Source of the DNA: Variovorax paradoxus
GTDB lineage: Bacteria > Pseudomonadota > Gammaproteobacteria > Burkholderiales > Burkholderiaceae_C
Direction: 5' to 3'
DNA length: 64,000 nucleotides
Assembly: GCF_018614875.1 (NCBI RefSeq)
Contig: NZ_JAGGNW010000031.1
Coordinates: forward strand, 62,001 to 126,000
The notes under the pieces are model-generated. The model made no database searches, was not told the origin of the DNA, and worked only from the letters and a program-made list of their open reading frames with translations. Below are positions 1-9,707 of this stretch, piece by piece. The translations under genes were made by a program, and so were the position numbers. How positions within the stretch are numbered: the first letter of the stretch is position 1; every line of letters begins with the position of its first letter.

Positions 1-1131
1 CTTCGGGCCGCCGGCGAGAACCAGGTGCAGGCCGCCTTGCGGCGCCAGGGGGTTCTTGCATCCAAGGTCAAGAAGCGCCGCATGCGCTCGGGCAAGTCCA
101 TCAAGCCCAAGGACATCGCGATCTTCACGCGCCAGCTGGCAACGATGATGAAGGCCGGCGTCCCGCTGCTGCAGTCGTTCGACATCGTGGGCCGCGGCAA
201 TGCCAATCCGAGCGTTGCAAGGCTGCTGAACGACATCCGCAGCGACGTGGAAACCGGAACCTCGCTTTCGGCGGCCTTCCGCAAGTTTCCGAAGTATTTC
301 GACAATCTCTACTGCAACCTGGTGGAGGCCGGCGAAGCGGCCGGTATCCTGGAAGACCTGCTGGACCGCCTGGCCACCTACATGGAGAAGACCGAGGCGA
401 TCAAGTCGAAGATCAAGTCGGCGCTGATGTATCCCACATCCGTGGTGGTGGTGGCGTTCGTGGTGGTGGCCATCATCATGATCTTCGTGATTCCGGCCTT
501 CAAGCAGGTGTTCTCCTCCTTCGGCGCCGACCTGCCCGCGCCCACGCTGTTCGTGATGGCCATGAGCGAATTCTTCGTCTCCTACTGGTGGCTGATCTTC
601 GGCGTGATCGGCGGCGGCACCTACTTTTTCCTGCAGGCCTGGAAGCGCAACGAGCGTGTGCAGCGGGTCATGGACCGCGCGCTGCTGCGCGTGCCGATTT
701 TCGGCACGCTGATCGAGAAATCGTGTGTGGCGCGCTGGACCCGCACCCTGGCCACCATGTTTGCAGCCGGTGTCCCGCTGGTCGAGGCGCTCGACTCCGT
801 GGGCGGCGCGTCGGGCAACACCGTCTATGGCGACGCCACGGCCAAGATCCAGCAGGAAGTCTCGACCGGCACCAGCCTCACCACGGCCATGACCAACGTC
901 AACCTGTTCCCGTCGATGGTGATCCAGATGACGGCCATCGGTGAAGAGTCCGGCTCCATCGACCACATGCTCGGCAAGGCCGCCGACTTCTACGAGTCCG
1001 AAGTGGACGACATGGTGGCCGGCCTCTCGAGCCTGATGGAACCCATCATCATCGTGTTCCTGGGCGTGATCATCGGCGGCATCGTGGTGTCGATGTACCT
1101 GCCCATCTTCAAGTTGGGCCAGGTCGTTTGA
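1..1131 (+). CDS. pilC: Type IV pilus inner-membrane platform protein PilC (5' end missing)
   Basis: GspF/PilC family platform protein of the type IV pilus, placed in the inner membrane, where it links the assembly ATPases to the growing pilus. The frame is open from base 1, so the true start lies outside the window; an in-frame GTG at 25 is probably internal. Two copies of the family domain can be seen: 'IFTRQLATMMKAGVPLLQS' early and the matching 'WTRTLATMFAAGVPLVEAL' about 200 residues later. Each is followed by hydrophobic membrane segments, including VVVVAFVVVAIIMIFVI and IIIVFLGVIIGGIVV. About 376 residues are visible against roughly 405 in full-length family members. The stop overlaps the pilD start by one base (TGATG), which indicates translational coupling. 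Confidence 0.95.
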   Translation, partial: LRAAGENQVQAALRRQGVLASKVKKRRMRSGKSIKPKDIAIFTRQLATMMKAGVPLLQSFDIVGRGNANPSVARLLNDIRSDVETGTSLSAAFRKFPKYFDNLYCNLVEAGEAAGILEDLLDRLATYMEKTEAIKSKIKSALMYPTSVVVVAFVVVAIIMIFVIPAFKQVFSSFGADLPAPTLFVMAMSEFFVSYWWLIFGVIGGGTYFFLQAWKRNERVQRVMDRALLRVPIFGTLIEKSCVARWTRTLATMFAAGVPLVEALDSVGGASGNTVYGDATAKIQQEVSTGTSLTTAMTNVNLFPSMVIQMTAIGEESGSIDHMLGKAADFYESEVDDMVAGLSSLMEPIIIVFLGVIIGGIVVSMYLPIFKLGQVV

Positions 1132-2096
1132 TGCTGGTGTCGCAGGGGTTCGACGCCGCTTTCGCCGGCGTCCTGGGGTTGCTGGTCGGCAGTTTTCTCA
1201 ACGTGGTGATCTACCGCACCCCGGTCATGATGTACCGGAGCTGGCTGGCCGACGCGGTGGCCAACCTCATGTCGTCCAAGGACGTGCCCTCGCTCTGGAC
1301 GCTCGTGTTCGGGCCGAAGGCCGAGCCCCCGGCCGGACTCGAAGCCGCGGCGGACAAGGCGGCCGTGGCCATCGAGGCGCTGCCGCCCTTCGACCTGGCC
1401 CGGCCGGCCTCGCGCTGCGGCGCCTGCGGGCACGAGATCCGCTGGTACCAGAACATTCCGGTGCTCAGCTACCTGGTGCTGCGCGGCCGCTGTGCCGCCT
1501 GCAAGACGCCGATCAGCCCGCGCTATCCGCTGGTCGAACTGGTGACCGGCGCGCTCTTCGCCCTCTGCGCCTACCGCTTCGGCTTCACGCCCACCGGCGC
1601 GCTGTGGGCGGCGTTCGCGGCGCTCCTGGTGTGCCAGTTCCTGATCGATTTCGACACCCAGTTCCTGCCCGACGCGCTCAACTATCCGCTGCTCTGGCTC
1701 GGGCTCATCGGCGCGGCCATGGGCTGGACCGGCGTTGCGCTGAGTTCGGCGGTCTGGGGCGCCGTGTTCGGCTACCTGAGCCTCTGGCTTGTGTACCATG
1801 GCTACCGCCTGGTCACGGGCAAGGAAGGCATGGGGTATGGCGACTTCAAACTGCTGGCGGCACTGGGCGCATGGCTGGGGGCCGACTACCTCATTGCCAT
1901 CATCCTTGTGTCATCGCTGGTGGGTGCCGTGATCGGCCTGACACTGCGTTTTGTCGGGAAACTCGCGCATAAGGACATTCCCATGGCCTTCGGTCCCTTT
2001 CTTGCCGGTGCCGGCCTTGTCTGCCTGGTGGCGGGCCCGGAGCTTGTGCGGCAATGGATTCCCTTCGCCTTCCCGCTCGGCGCACTCGCCCGTTGA
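1131..2096 (+). CDS. pilD: Prepilin peptidase / N-methyltransferase PilD
   Basis: Bifunctional inner-membrane aspartyl protease that cleaves type IV prepilin leader peptides and N-methylates the new N-terminus. The cytoplasmic zinc-binding loop has CxxC pairs at about residues 96/99 and 121/124. The two catalytic aspartates are expected in '[11 protein letters not shown]' (about residue 170) and in the GxGD motif 'GYGDFK' (about 236). Several hydrophobic helices follow. At 321 residues it is somewhat longer than many homologues, because of a loop of about 60 residues between the first helix and the first CxxC. The ATG at 1131 overlaps the pilC stop. The next gene, coaE, follows closely, as in many beta- and gammaproteobacteria. 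Confidence 0.95.
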   Translation: MLVSQGFDAAFAGVLGLLVGSFLNVVIYRTPVMMYRSWLADAVANLMSSKDVPSLWTLVFGPKAEPPAGLEAAADKAAVAIEALPPFDLARPASRCGACGHEIRWYQNIPVLSYLVLRGRCAACKTPISPRYPLVELVTGALFALCAYRFGFTPTGALWAAFAALLVCQFLIDFDTQFLPDALNYPLLWLGLIGAAMGWTGVALSSAVWGAVFGYLSLWLVYHGYRLVTGKEGMGYGDFKLLAALGAWLGADYLIAIILVSSLVGAVIGLTLRFVGKLAHKDIPMAFGPFLAGAGLVCLVAGPELVRQWIPFAFPLGALAR

Positions 2097-2106
2097 AGGG
2101 CGCGTG

Positions 2107-2712
2107 ATGCGGCGCATCGGCTTGACGGGTGGCATCGGAAGCGGCAAGAGCACCGTCGCCGCACTGCTGGCCGCCCAAGGTGCCGTGCTGGTCGATACCG
2201 ACGCCATCGCACGCCGCATTGCGCAGTCCGGGGGCATCGCCATGCCGGCCATCGAGGCCGCGTTCGGCCGCACCGTCCTCGCCTCGGATGGCGGGCTGGA
2301 TCGCGCGGCCATGCGGCAGCTGGTGTTCGCCGACAACAGCGCGAGGAAGCGCCTCGAATCGATCCTGCACCCGCTGATCGGTGTCGAGACGGAACGTCTG
2401 GCCTCGGACGCAGGCGCGCAGGCCGTGGTGGTCTTCGATGTACCGCTGCTGGTCGAATCCGGCCGCTGGCGGGCCATGGTCGACAGGGTGCTGGTGGTCG
2501 ATGCCACGGAGGAAACGCAGTTGCAGCGCGTCGTGGCGCGCTCCGGCTGGACGCCAGAGGCGGTGCAGGCGGTGATCGCCCAGCAGGCGGCGCGCAAGCT
2601 GCGCAGGGCGGCGGCGGATGCCGTCATCTTCAACGAGTCGCTCTCGCTGGAGGAACTCGCTGCGCAGGTCCGGAGTCTCTGGAAGCGGTGGGCTGCGCCC
2701 GGCACGCGATAA
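2107..2712 (+). CDS. coaE: Dephospho-CoA kinase
   Basis: Catalyses the last step of coenzyme A synthesis, ATP-dependent phosphorylation of the ribose 3'-hydroxyl of dephospho-CoA, in the cytosol. The P-loop GGIGSGKS lies at residues 8-15 directly after the start MRRIGLT, and 'DVPLLVESG' is the usual downstream family motif. Its 201 residues match the family length. The reading frame is open further upstream to 1951, but ATG 2107 puts the P-loop at its normal distance from the N-terminus and lies 10 bases after the pilD stop. Confidence 0.95.
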   Translation: MRRIGLTGGIGSGKSTVAALLAAQGAVLVDTDAIARRIAQSGGIAMPAIEAAFGRTVLASDGGLDRAAMRQLVFADNSARKRLESILHPLIGVETERLASDAGAQAVVVFDVPLLVESGRWRAMVDRVLVVDATEETQLQRVVARSGWTPEAVQAVIAQQAARKLRRAAADAVIFNESLSLEELAAQVRSLWKRWAAPGTR

Positions 2713-2790
2713 TCCGAGACTTGGCCGCGAGCGGCCGAATAACGACCAAGACAAAAAAAGGCGCTCGCCGGAGTGCCCTCCCCTCCCGCG

Positions 2791-4284
2791 ATGCTTTTCA
2801 ATTCGTATCCTTTCATTTTTGTCTTCTTCCCGCTGGTGCTGATCGGGTTCTTCCTGATCGGCAAGCGCAATGCCCGGTCCGCCGCAGGCTTTCTTGCGCT
2901 GGCCTCGCTGTTCTTCTACGGCTGGTGGAGCGTCAAGGCGCTTCCGCTGCTGGTGGCGTCGATCTGCATCAACTACTGGTTCGGCTTGCGCCTGTCGCCC
3001 GCGCCGGGCCGGGACGACCGCAAGCGCAAGTCGCTGCTGGTGCTGGCACTGGTGGTCAACCTCGGCGTGCTGGCCATCTTCAAGTACGCCAACTTCTTCG
3101 TTTCGAACGTGAACGACGGGCTCGCCGCGGCGGGCCTGTCGCAGATTCCGATGCTGCACATCGTGCTGCCGATCGGCATCTCGTTCTATACCTTCACCCA
3201 GATCGCCTTCCTGGTCGACTGCTGGCAGGGCAAGGTGCATGAGCGCAGCTTCATCCACTACGTGCTGTTCGTCACCTACTTTCCGCACCTGATCGCGGGC
3301 CCGGTGCTGCATCACGCGCAGATGATGCCGCAGTTCGCGAATCCGGCCACCTACCGGCTCGACCCCAACAAGGTGGCGCTCGGGGTGGCAATCTTCACCT
3401 TTGGCCTGGCGAAGAAGCTGCTGATCGCCGACCCGGTCGGCCAGTACGCCGACATGATGTTCAACGGCGTGCACAAGGGCATCGAGCCCACGCTCTACAC
3501 CGCGTGGTTCGGCGCGCTCGCCTATACGCTGCAGATCTATTTCGACTTCTCGGGCTATTCGGACATGGCCGTGGGCCTGTCAATGTGCCTGGGCGTGCAG
3601 CTTCCGCTCAATTTTCGTTCGCCCTACAAGTCGACCAACATCATCGAATTCTGGCGGCGCTGGCACATCTCGCTGTCGAACTTCCTGCGCGACTATCTCT
3701 ACGTGCCGCTGGGCGGCAATCGCAAGGGCCCGGCCCGGCGCTACCTGAACCTGTTCCTCACGATGCTGCTCGGCGGCCTCTGGCACGGCGCCGCGTGGAC
3801 CTTCGTGATCTGGGGCGCGCTGCATGGCGTGTTCCTGATGATCAACCATCTCTGGAACGCCAAGGTGCGGCGCGGCGTTGCGGCCGGCCCCATCGCCCAC
3901 GTGCTGGGCTGGTTCCTGACCTTCCTGTGCGTGGTGCTGGCCTGGGTCGTGTTCCGCGCCGACGGCGTCCACACGGCCATGGCCATCTACAAGGGCATGC
4001 TCGGCCTGCATGGCGCCCCGCCCTCCGCGTTCAGCGAGCTGGGACCGGTTCCGTTCCGCAAGCCCGAGTTTTTCCGGACCATGCTCGTGGGCATCGTCAT
4101 CTGCCTGGCATTGCCTCCGACGATCACGCTCGAGCGCTGGATTCCCCACCCGAAGGCGGTGGCCGGCCAGCCCGTCATGGCCTGGTGCTCCGCGGCCGTG
4201 CTGGCGATCGGCACCTTCGCGCTCTTCGCCTGGGGCGTCTCGAAGCTGGGCAACTACAGCCCGTTCCTCTACTTCCAATTCTGA
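2791..4284 (+). CDS. AlgI-like membrane-bound O-acyltransferase (MBOAT)
   Basis: Polytopic inner-membrane O-acyltransferase of the AlgI/DltB type, expected to move acetyl groups across the membrane onto a polysaccharide or another envelope polymer. It begins MLFNSYPFIF, the typical AlgI-family N-terminus. Two invariant histidines are visible, in WRRWHIS (about H292) and LWHGAAW (about H332). Its 497 residues fit the family. ATG 2791 is preferred over an in-frame GTG at 2773 because it restores this N-terminus. The next gene is an SGNH protein of the AlgJ/AlgX type, so the two probably act together. The acceptor polymer is unknown: no polymerase lies beside them, though an exopolysaccharide operon sits 38 kb away. 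Confidence 0.9.
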   Translation: MLFNSYPFIFVFFPLVLIGFFLIGKRNARSAAGFLALASLFFYGWWSVKALPLLVASICINYWFGLRLSPAPGRDDRKRKSLLVLALVVNLGVLAIFKYANFFVSNVNDGLAAAGLSQIPMLHIVLPIGISFYTFTQIAFLVDCWQGKVHERSFIHYVLFVTYFPHLIAGPVLHHAQMMPQFANPATYRLDPNKVALGVAIFTFGLAKKLLIADPVGQYADMMFNGVHKGIEPTLYTAWFGALAYTLQIYFDFSGYSDMAVGLSMCLGVQLPLNFRSPYKSTNIIEFWRRWHISLSNFLRDYLYVPLGGNRKGPARRYLNLFLTMLLGGLWHGAAWTFVIWGALHGVFLMINHLWNAKVRRGVAAGPIAHVLGWFLTFLCVVLAWVVFRADGVHTAMAIYKGMLGLHGAPPSAFSELGPVPFRKPEFFRTMLVGIVICLALPPTITLERWIPHPKAVAGQPVMAWCSAAVLAIGTFALFAWGVSKLGNYSPFLYFQF

Positions 4285-4291
4285 TTTCGAC

Positions 4292-5311
4292 ATGACGACG
4301 CCCGCGAAAGTCTGGCTGCGGTTCTTCCTGATCGGCTACATCGCCCTGCTGGCGCTGTGGGTCGTTTCGCTCACCAGCCCCGTGCCCTACGGCGATCTCA
4401 CGCGGATCGGCCGCCTGTCGGAGCGCGAATTCGGCTGGACCGCCCCGCCGCCCAAGGTGGACCCCGCCTACCTCAAGGGCACGCCGGTCGACCAGGCCGA
4501 CGTCCTGGTCATCGGCGACAGTTTCTCCATGACCTTCCGCTGGCAGTCCGCCCTCGTCAAGGCCGGCTACCGGGTCTCGACCACCTACTGGGGCCAGTAC
4601 GAGAACGCGCTGTGCGGCGACTTCGACCAATGGATCGAGCGCACGGGCTTCAAGGGCAAGCTGATCATCATCGAGAGCGTGGAACGCCTGCTCGGCGACC
4701 GTACCAAGGACAGCATGAAGTGCCAGAAGATGATCCGGCCCTTCGACGCCATGGACCATCCGCTGATCACGCCCGACGAAACCGTGCCGAGCCCCGCGCC
4801 CAACTGGAACGTGCAGTTCCTGACGGGCGTCACGACCTACTACAACACCTGGAAAGCGAAAAAGTCTGCAACAGAGGTCTACTTCGACTGGAACACCTGG
4901 GTCCGCCCGGTGCCCGATGGTTGCAAGCTCTTCTCCCATCGCTCCTGCGACAAGATGCCCTTTTTCGCGGAAGATGACGACAATGGACCGCTGACCCCTG
5001 CGCACCTCGACTGGATGAAGAATTTCACAAAGGCGCACAGCAAGCTCCCTATCATGTGGATGGTGATTCCCAACAAGTCCACCGTGTACCTGAGGCCCGA
5101 CTACTCGAAGGATTTCGAAGACGGGTTCCGGGCGTCCGGGCTGGCAGGACCGGATCTCTACGCGTTCACGCGCGAGAAACACACGCAGATTCGCGACTTC
5201 TATTTCTCGAACGACACCCACATGTCCATGCACGGCCAGCTCGAACTGGGAGAACGCATGCTCGCCGCCGTGCGCGAAGTGCTGCCGAAGCCCCCATCGA
5301 AATCACCCTGA
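4292..5311 (+). CDS. AlgJ/AlgX-like SGNH acetyltransferase, membrane-anchored
   Basis: A 339-residue protein with one N-terminal membrane anchor (about residues 8-28) and a periplasmic SGNH-hydrolase fold. The nucleophile block is VIGDSFSM (Ser about 77). A C-terminal NDTHMS supplies the Asp/His pair (about D308 and H310). Family knowledge says AlgJ/AlgX-type SGNH proteins take acetyl groups from an AlgI-type MBOAT and pass them to an exported polysaccharide. Its place 7 bases after the MBOAT gene supports that partnership. ATG 4292 is chosen because the anchor follows at once; the longer open frame overlaps the upstream gene. The acceptor is not known. Confidence 0.82.
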   Translation: MTTPAKVWLRFFLIGYIALLALWVVSLTSPVPYGDLTRIGRLSEREFGWTAPPPKVDPAYLKGTPVDQADVLVIGDSFSMTFRWQSALVKAGYRVSTTYWGQYENALCGDFDQWIERTGFKGKLIIIESVERLLGDRTKDSMKCQKMIRPFDAMDHPLITPDETVPSPAPNWNVQFLTGVTTYYNTWKAKKSATEVYFDWNTWVRPVPDGCKLFSHRSCDKMPFFAEDDDNGPLTPAHLDWMKNFTKAHSKLPIMWMVIPNKSTVYLRPDYSKDFEDGFRASGLAGPDLYAFTREKHTQIRDFYFSNDTHMSMHGQLELGERMLAAVREVLPKPPSKSP

Positions 5312-5347
5312 CGCTATGATTTCGCGACAGGAAAGCCATAGAACCGC

Positions 5348-6103
5348 GTGATCCTCTACGAATACCCCTTCAACGAGCGCATCCGCACCTACCTGCGGCT
5401 GGAGCATCTGTTTCGCCGCCTCGGGGAACTGGTGCCCTCGGAATCCGCGCTTTCGCATCACTACGCGCTGGTCACGATCTTCGAGATCATGGACGTTGCC
5501 GCGCGGGCCGACCTCAAGGCCGACGTGATGCGCGATCTCGACAAGCACAAGAACGTCTTCAACGGCTACCGGGGCAATCCGGCCATTGCCGAGGCCGTGC
5601 TCGACCAGGTGGTTGGCCAGCTCGAACGCAATTTCGCCACCCTCAATGCCGTCGCCGGCAAGGCCGGCCAGGCGCTGACCGAGAACGAATGGCTCATGAG
5701 CATTCGCAGCCGCGCGGGCATTCCGGGCGGCACCTGCGAATTCGATCTTCCCGCCTACTACGCATGGCAGCAGCGCAGCGCGGCAAGCCGCCGTGCCGAC
5801 CTCGAGCGGTGGTCGACCACGCTTTCGCCGCTGGCCGAATCCATCTACCTGCTGCTCAAGCTGCTGCGCGATGCCGATGTGCCGTACAAGGTCATTGCAA
5901 CGGGCGGGCAGTTCCAGCAGAACCTGCCGCAGGGGCGCAGCTTCCAGTTGCTGCGCCTGCGCATCGATCCGCAGCTGGGGCTGATTCCCGAAATCAGCGG
6001 CAACCGGCTCATGGTGTCGGTGCGAATGATGCGGCACGAAGCCGACGACCGCCTGCACCCGGGCACCGACGACGTCGCATTCGAACTCACCCTCTGTGCG
6101 TGA
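5348..6103 (+). CDS. zapD: Cell division protein ZapD
   Basis: Cytosolic Z-ring-associated protein (formerly YacF/DUF1342) that crosslinks FtsZ filaments. The 251-residue protein begins MILYEYPFNERIRTYLRLE, the characteristic start of the family, and 'PGGTCEFDLPAYYAWQQ' is a second conserved block. It starts with GTG at 5348, and no upstream alternative gives this N-terminus. The next gene, yacG, lies 33 bases downstream, which is the standard coaE-zapD-yacG order with two acylation genes inserted before zapD. Confidence 0.95.
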   Translation: MILYEYPFNERIRTYLRLEHLFRRLGELVPSESALSHHYALVTIFEIMDVAARADLKADVMRDLDKHKNVFNGYRGNPAIAEAVLDQVVGQLERNFATLNAVAGKAGQALTENEWLMSIRSRAGIPGGTCEFDLPAYYAWQQRSAASRRADLERWSTTLSPLAESIYLLLKLLRDADVPYKVIATGGQFQQNLPQGRSFQLLRLRIDPQLGLIPEISGNRLMVSVRMMRHEADDRLHPGTDDVAFELTLCA

Positions 6104-6136
6104 GCCGCAGGGCCAGGCACGAAGGTTATCCATCCA

Positions 6137-6349
6137 ATGAGCGACGTGAACAAGATCGGCGAGCGCATCGTCCGCTGCCCTGCGTGTGGCGGCGACAGCG
6201 TCTACGCCGAGCGCAACCCCTATCGCCCGTTCTGCAGCGCGCGATGCAAGGGCATCGACTTCGGCGCCTGGGCCAGCGAGGAGTTCCGCATGCCGGCGGA
6301 AGCACCGGCCGATGACGAGCCTTTCGGCGATCCGAAGAAGGTGCAGTAG
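6137..6349 (+). CDS. yacG: DNA gyrase inhibitor YacG (small zinc protein)
   Basis: A 70-residue zinc-finger protein of the YacG family. The four zinc ligands are C14 and C17 in CPAC and C33 and C37 in FCSARC. The signature [13 protein letters not shown] follows, then an acidic disordered tail. In E. coli YacG binds GyrB and blocks DNA binding. It closes the coaE-zapD-yacG group and is convergent with the acyltransferase gene that ends at 6362. Confidence 0.95.
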   Translation: MSDVNKIGERIVRCPACGGDSVYAERNPYRPFCSARCKGIDFGAWASEEFRMPAEAPADDEPFGDPKKVQ

Positions 6350-6361
6350 CCGCGCCCGGCG

Positions 6362-8314
6362 CTACGGCGCGAGCAGCACGCGGTCGAGATAGTCCGCGTA
6401 TCGGCGCACGTAGGTCGGGCGCAGATGCTCCCTGTCCTTGTAGACCGGCGCGTCGTCGGGCGTTGCCCGCAAGCACTGTCCATCGGCGCAAAGCCTCGCC
6501 ATCACATCGATGGGCTCCGCGCCGCTCGCCCGCGCCAGGGCTTTCAGCCGGTCGTTGAGCCGTACCTGTTCCGGCGGCACAGGCGCCGTGGGCGTGCTGT
6601 TCAGCGCGACCATGCGGCCCATGCGGCTGCCTTCGATGAGCCGCCGGGGCTCGAACTCGGGGCCGCTGGCGTTGTCCAGCAGCAGGTAGACCTTCTTCTT
6701 TTGCCGCACCAGCTCGGCCAGCAGCTTCTCGAGCGAGGCCAGCGAGCGGCCAAGGCCGTCGCCGCCGTTGTTGACGAGGTAGGCCGCATCGCCTTCGCGA
6801 AAGTAGAACGGCAGCGGGAAGTTGCCCGTGAAATAGCAGTTCCAGCAGGCCCCGACCACCACGGTGTCGATCCGCGGATCGAGCGCCAGCGCCAGCATCT
6901 CGCTGCGCGCCTGCTCGCAGCCGGGATTGCCTTCGGCGACCATGCCGGGCACCGGCGGGCAGGCGCCATAGGTCGAGAAATAGGTCGTCGCCATGCGCGC
7001 GGGCGCGCTGCGTGCGAGCTCCATGGCACGAGGCGCGTATTGCAGGATGTGGCTGTCGCCGATCAGCAAGACCGTGCGCGGCCCGCTGCCCACGCGCTTG
7101 ACCGGGTAGGCGCCGATCTTCTGCTGCTCGAACCCGGCGTAGTAGTTGTCGTCCACGGTGGCGTCGGTCAGCTTGCGCAGCAGGTCGCTGCCGTTTCGCG
7201 GCGGCATGCCGCCCAGCGCCAGCAGGCCGGCGACCACCATCGCCATGCTGCCCCCTGCGAGCGTACGCAGCATTCCCACGTTGCTTCGCGCCCGGGTGAA
7301 GCGCTCGACGAAGCGGTAGGTGAGCCAGGCCAGCGCCACGCTCGCGAGCACCAGGACCGCACGAATCCATGCCGCCGGCTCGCCCTCTCCCACGATGCGC
7401 GCATACGCCAGCAACGGCCAGTGCCACAGATAGAGCGGATAGCTGATGAGGCCGATCCACACCATCGGGCGGCTCGCGAGCAGGTACCTGTTGAGCACGC
7501 CCGCCGGTCCGGCCGCGATGCAGCTCGCTGCGCCCAGCGTAGGCAGCAGCGCCCACCAGCCCGGAAACGCCTTGTCGCTGCGGGTCATCACGAGCCCGAG
7601 CGCGATCAGCCCCAGGCCCAGGCACGACTGCAGGTGGGTGCGCCAGGCCGGCGCCGGCGGCGTCGCCTTCTTCGCGGACTGCAGGCGCATGCAGGCCAGG
7701 ATGCCGCCCACCATCAGCTCCCAGAAGCGCGAAGCGGGCGAGTAGAAGGCGGCCGTGCGATAGGGATGGATCGTCAGCACGTTGACGAGGAACGACGCCA
7801 CCGCGAGCACCCACAGCAGCCGAAGCACCGGCCAGCGCCGGCGCCAGGCCAGCGCCAGCAGCATGGGCCAGAAGATGTAGAACTGCTCCTCGATGCCCAG
7901 CGACCACAGGTGCAGCAGCGGCTTGGTCTCGGCGGCCGTGTCGAAATAGCCGGCCTCGCCCCAGAAGATGAAGTTGGCGACGAAAGCCGCGCCGCCGGCC
8001 GCCTGCTTGCCGAGTTCGGCGAACTCCCTGGGCAGCAGCGCATACCAGCCGAAGGCGAGCGTGGCCAGCAGCACCAGCGTCAGCGCCGGAAAGATCCGCC
8101 GGATGCGCCGGGCGTAGAAGTCGCGGTAGCTGAAGTCGCCCGCCACATGGCTCTGCCAGATGATCGTCGTGATCAGGAAGCCAGAGATCACGAAGAAGAT
8201 GTCGACCCCGACGAAGCCTCCCGGCAATGCATCGGGAAACGCATGGAAGGCCAGCACCGAGGCCACCGCCATCGCGCGCAGGCCGTCGATGTCGGGCCGG
8301 TACTTGGGGTGCAT
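6362..8314 (-). CDS. OafA-like acyltransferase with C-terminal SGNH domain
   Basis: A 650-residue two-part O-acetyltransferase. Residues 1 to about 350 form an acyltransferase-3 membrane domain that opens with YRPDIDGLRAMAV and carries the conserved His (about H24 in LAFHAF) and 'FFVISGFLIT'. The C-terminal periplasmic SGNH domain has LLIGDSHILQ (about residue 418) and KDREHLRPTY (about 627) for the Asp/His pair. Relatives acetylate LPS O-antigen or other surface glycans. It lies alone, convergent with yacG and 68 bases upstream of the nudix gene end. This is the third O-acylation gene within 6 kb. Confidence 0.9.
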   Translation of the reverse strand: MHPKYRPDIDGLRAMAVASVLAFHAFPDALPGGFVGVDIFFVISGFLITTIIWQSHVAGDFSYRDFYARRIRRIFPALTLVLLATLAFGWYALLPREFAELGKQAAGGAAFVANFIFWGEAGYFDTAAETKPLLHLWSLGIEEQFYIFWPMLLALAWRRRWPVLRLLWVLAVASFLVNVLTIHPYRTAAFYSPASRFWELMVGGILACMRLQSAKKATPPAPAWRTHLQSCLGLGLIALGLVMTRSDKAFPGWWALLPTLGAASCIAAGPAGVLNRYLLASRPMVWIGLISYPLYLWHWPLLAYARIVGEGEPAAWIRAVLVLASVALAWLTYRFVERFTRARSNVGMLRTLAGGSMAMVVAGLLALGGMPPRNGSDLLRKLTDATVDDNYYAGFEQQKIGAYPVKRVGSGPRTVLLIGDSHILQYAPRAMELARSAPARMATTYFSTYGACPPVPGMVAEGNPGCEQARSEMLALALDPRIDTVVVGACWNCYFTGNFPLPFYFREGDAAYLVNNGGDGLGRSLASLEKLLAELVRQKKKVYLLLDNASGPEFEPRRLIEGSRMGRMVALNSTPTAPVPPEQVRLNDRLKALARASGAEPIDVMARLCADGQCLRATPDDAPVYKDREHLRPTYVRRYADYLDRVLLAP

Positions 8315-8382
8315 CGTATCGTGCTTCGGTCAGGCTCGCGGCGTTCGCTGGACGCGCCCGCCCGCCTGCGCGGCCCTGTCCA

Positions 8383-8835
8383 TCAGGCCAGTGTCGAAAC
8401 CGCCAGCGCCGCCGAAGCCGGCAGGCCGCGCTCCTGCGTCAGCCATTCGAGCACCGGCAGGGCGCCCGGCAGCACCGGCGCCACGTCCAGCGGCAGTTGC
8501 TGCCAGCGCATGGCCTGCCCTTCGCGCATTTCGAACTCGCCGCTCCAGGCCGTGACCTTGCACCAGTGCAGCCGTACCAGTGCATGCGGGTAGTCGTGCT
8601 CGGTGATCTTCCAGACCTCGGCGCCCGCGATGGTGATGCCGAGTTCTTCGTGCAGCTCTCGGCGCAGCGCCTGCTCCACCGTTTCGCCGGCTTCGATCTT
8701 GCCGCCCGGAAATTCCCAGAAGCCCGCATAGGCCTTGCCTTCGGGGCGGGTGGACAGCAGCAGCGCGTCGTCGGCCGGGCGGATCAGCACGCCGACGGCC
8801 ACCTCGGTGTGCTTGCGGCTCGGCTGTGCGCTCAT
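8383..8835 (-). CDS. mutT: Nudix (MutT-like) hydrolase
   Basis: A 150-residue cytosolic Nudix hydrolase, probably of the oxidised-nucleotide-cleaning MutT group. The Nudix box Gx5Ex7REUxEExGU is complete at residues 45-67 (GKIEAGE...RELHEELGI). ATG 8835 overlaps the stop of the upstream ATPase gene as ATGA, so translation is coupled. The order secA-argJ-ATPase-mutT is common in betaproteobacteria, and MutT sits near secA in many bacteria. The exact substrate cannot be read from sequence. Confidence 0.88.
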   Translation of the reverse strand: MSAQPSRKHTEVAVGVLIRPADDALLLSTRPEGKAYAGFWEFPGGKIEAGETVEQALRRELHEELGITIAGAEVWKITEHDYPHALVRLHWCKVTAWSGEFEMREGQAMRWQQLPLDVAPVLPGALPVLEWLTQERGLPASAALAVSTLA

Positions 8836-9707
8836 GCCGTGGCCCGCCCGGCGTAGTCGCGCGCGAACTGGTAGGCCACGCGGCCGCTGCGCGAACCGCG
8901 CTCGAGCGCCCACACCAGCGCCTCGGCCCGCGCCGCCTCGATGGCCGCCTTGTCGACGCCGAACGACGACAGCCACTGCGCGACGATCACCAGATATTCG
9001 TTCTGGCTGAAGGGATAGAAGCTGACCCACAGGCCGAAGCGCTCGGACAGCGAGATCTTTTCCTCGATCACCTCGCCGGGATGGACTTCGCCATCGTCGG
9101 TGTGCGTGTACGTGAGGTTTTCCTTCATGTACTCGGGCAGCAAGTGGCGGCGGTTGCTGGTCGCGTAGATCAGCACGTTGGGCGTGGACGCGGCAATGGA
9201 GCCGTCGAGAATCGACTTGAGCGCCTTGTAGCCCGGCTCGCCCTCGTCGAAGCTCAGGTCGTCGCTGAACACGATGAACTTCTCGGGCCGCTGCGACACC
9301 ACCTCGACGATGTCGGGCAGGTCGACCAGCTCGGCCTTGTCGACCTCGATCAGCCGCAGCCCCTGCGGCGCGTAGGCCTGCAGGCAGGCACGGATGAGCG
9401 ACGACTTGCCCGTGCCGCGCGCGCCGGTCAAGAGCACGTTGTTGGCCGGCTTGCCTTCGACGAACTGGCGCGTGTTGCGCTCGATCTTTTCCTTCTGGAC
9501 GTCGATTTCCTTGAGCGAATCGAGCGCCATCGCGGCCACGTGCTTGACGGGTTCGAGCACGCCGTGGCCCGAGCTGCGGCGGCGGTAGCGCCATGCGATC
9601 GACGCGTTCCAGTCGGCCGGCGCCACCAGCGGCTGCGGCAGGATCGACTCGATGCGGCCGATCAGCTGTTCGGCGCGCTCGATCAGTCTCTGGAACTGTT
9701 CATTCAT
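8832..9707 (-). CDS. P-loop ATPase of the DUF815 family
   Basis: A 291-residue AAA-like ATPase of the uncharacterised DUF815 family. Walker A is GARGTGKSS (about residues 90-98). A Walker B-like [11 protein letters not shown] comes later, followed by a sensor-like [12 protein letters not shown]. The cellular role of the family is not established. Both ends are coupled by ATGA overlaps: its start at 9707 overlaps the argJ stop, and its stop at 8832 overlaps the nudix start. ATG 9707 is the only start that fits argJ. Confidence 0.88.
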   Translation of the reverse strand: MNEQFQRLIERAEQLIGRIESILPQPLVAPADWNASIAWRYRRRSSGHGVLEPVKHVAAMALDSLKEIDVQKEKIERNTRQFVEGKPANNVLLTGARGTGKSSLIRACLQAYAPQGLRLIEVDKAELVDLPDIVEVVSQRPEKFIVFSDDLSFDEGEPGYKALKSILDGSIAASTPNVLIYATSNRRHLLPEYMKENLTYTHTDDGEVHPGEVIEEKISLSERFGLWVSFYPFSQNEYLVIVAQWLSSFGVDKAAIEAARAEALVWALERGSRSGRVAYQFARDYAGRATA

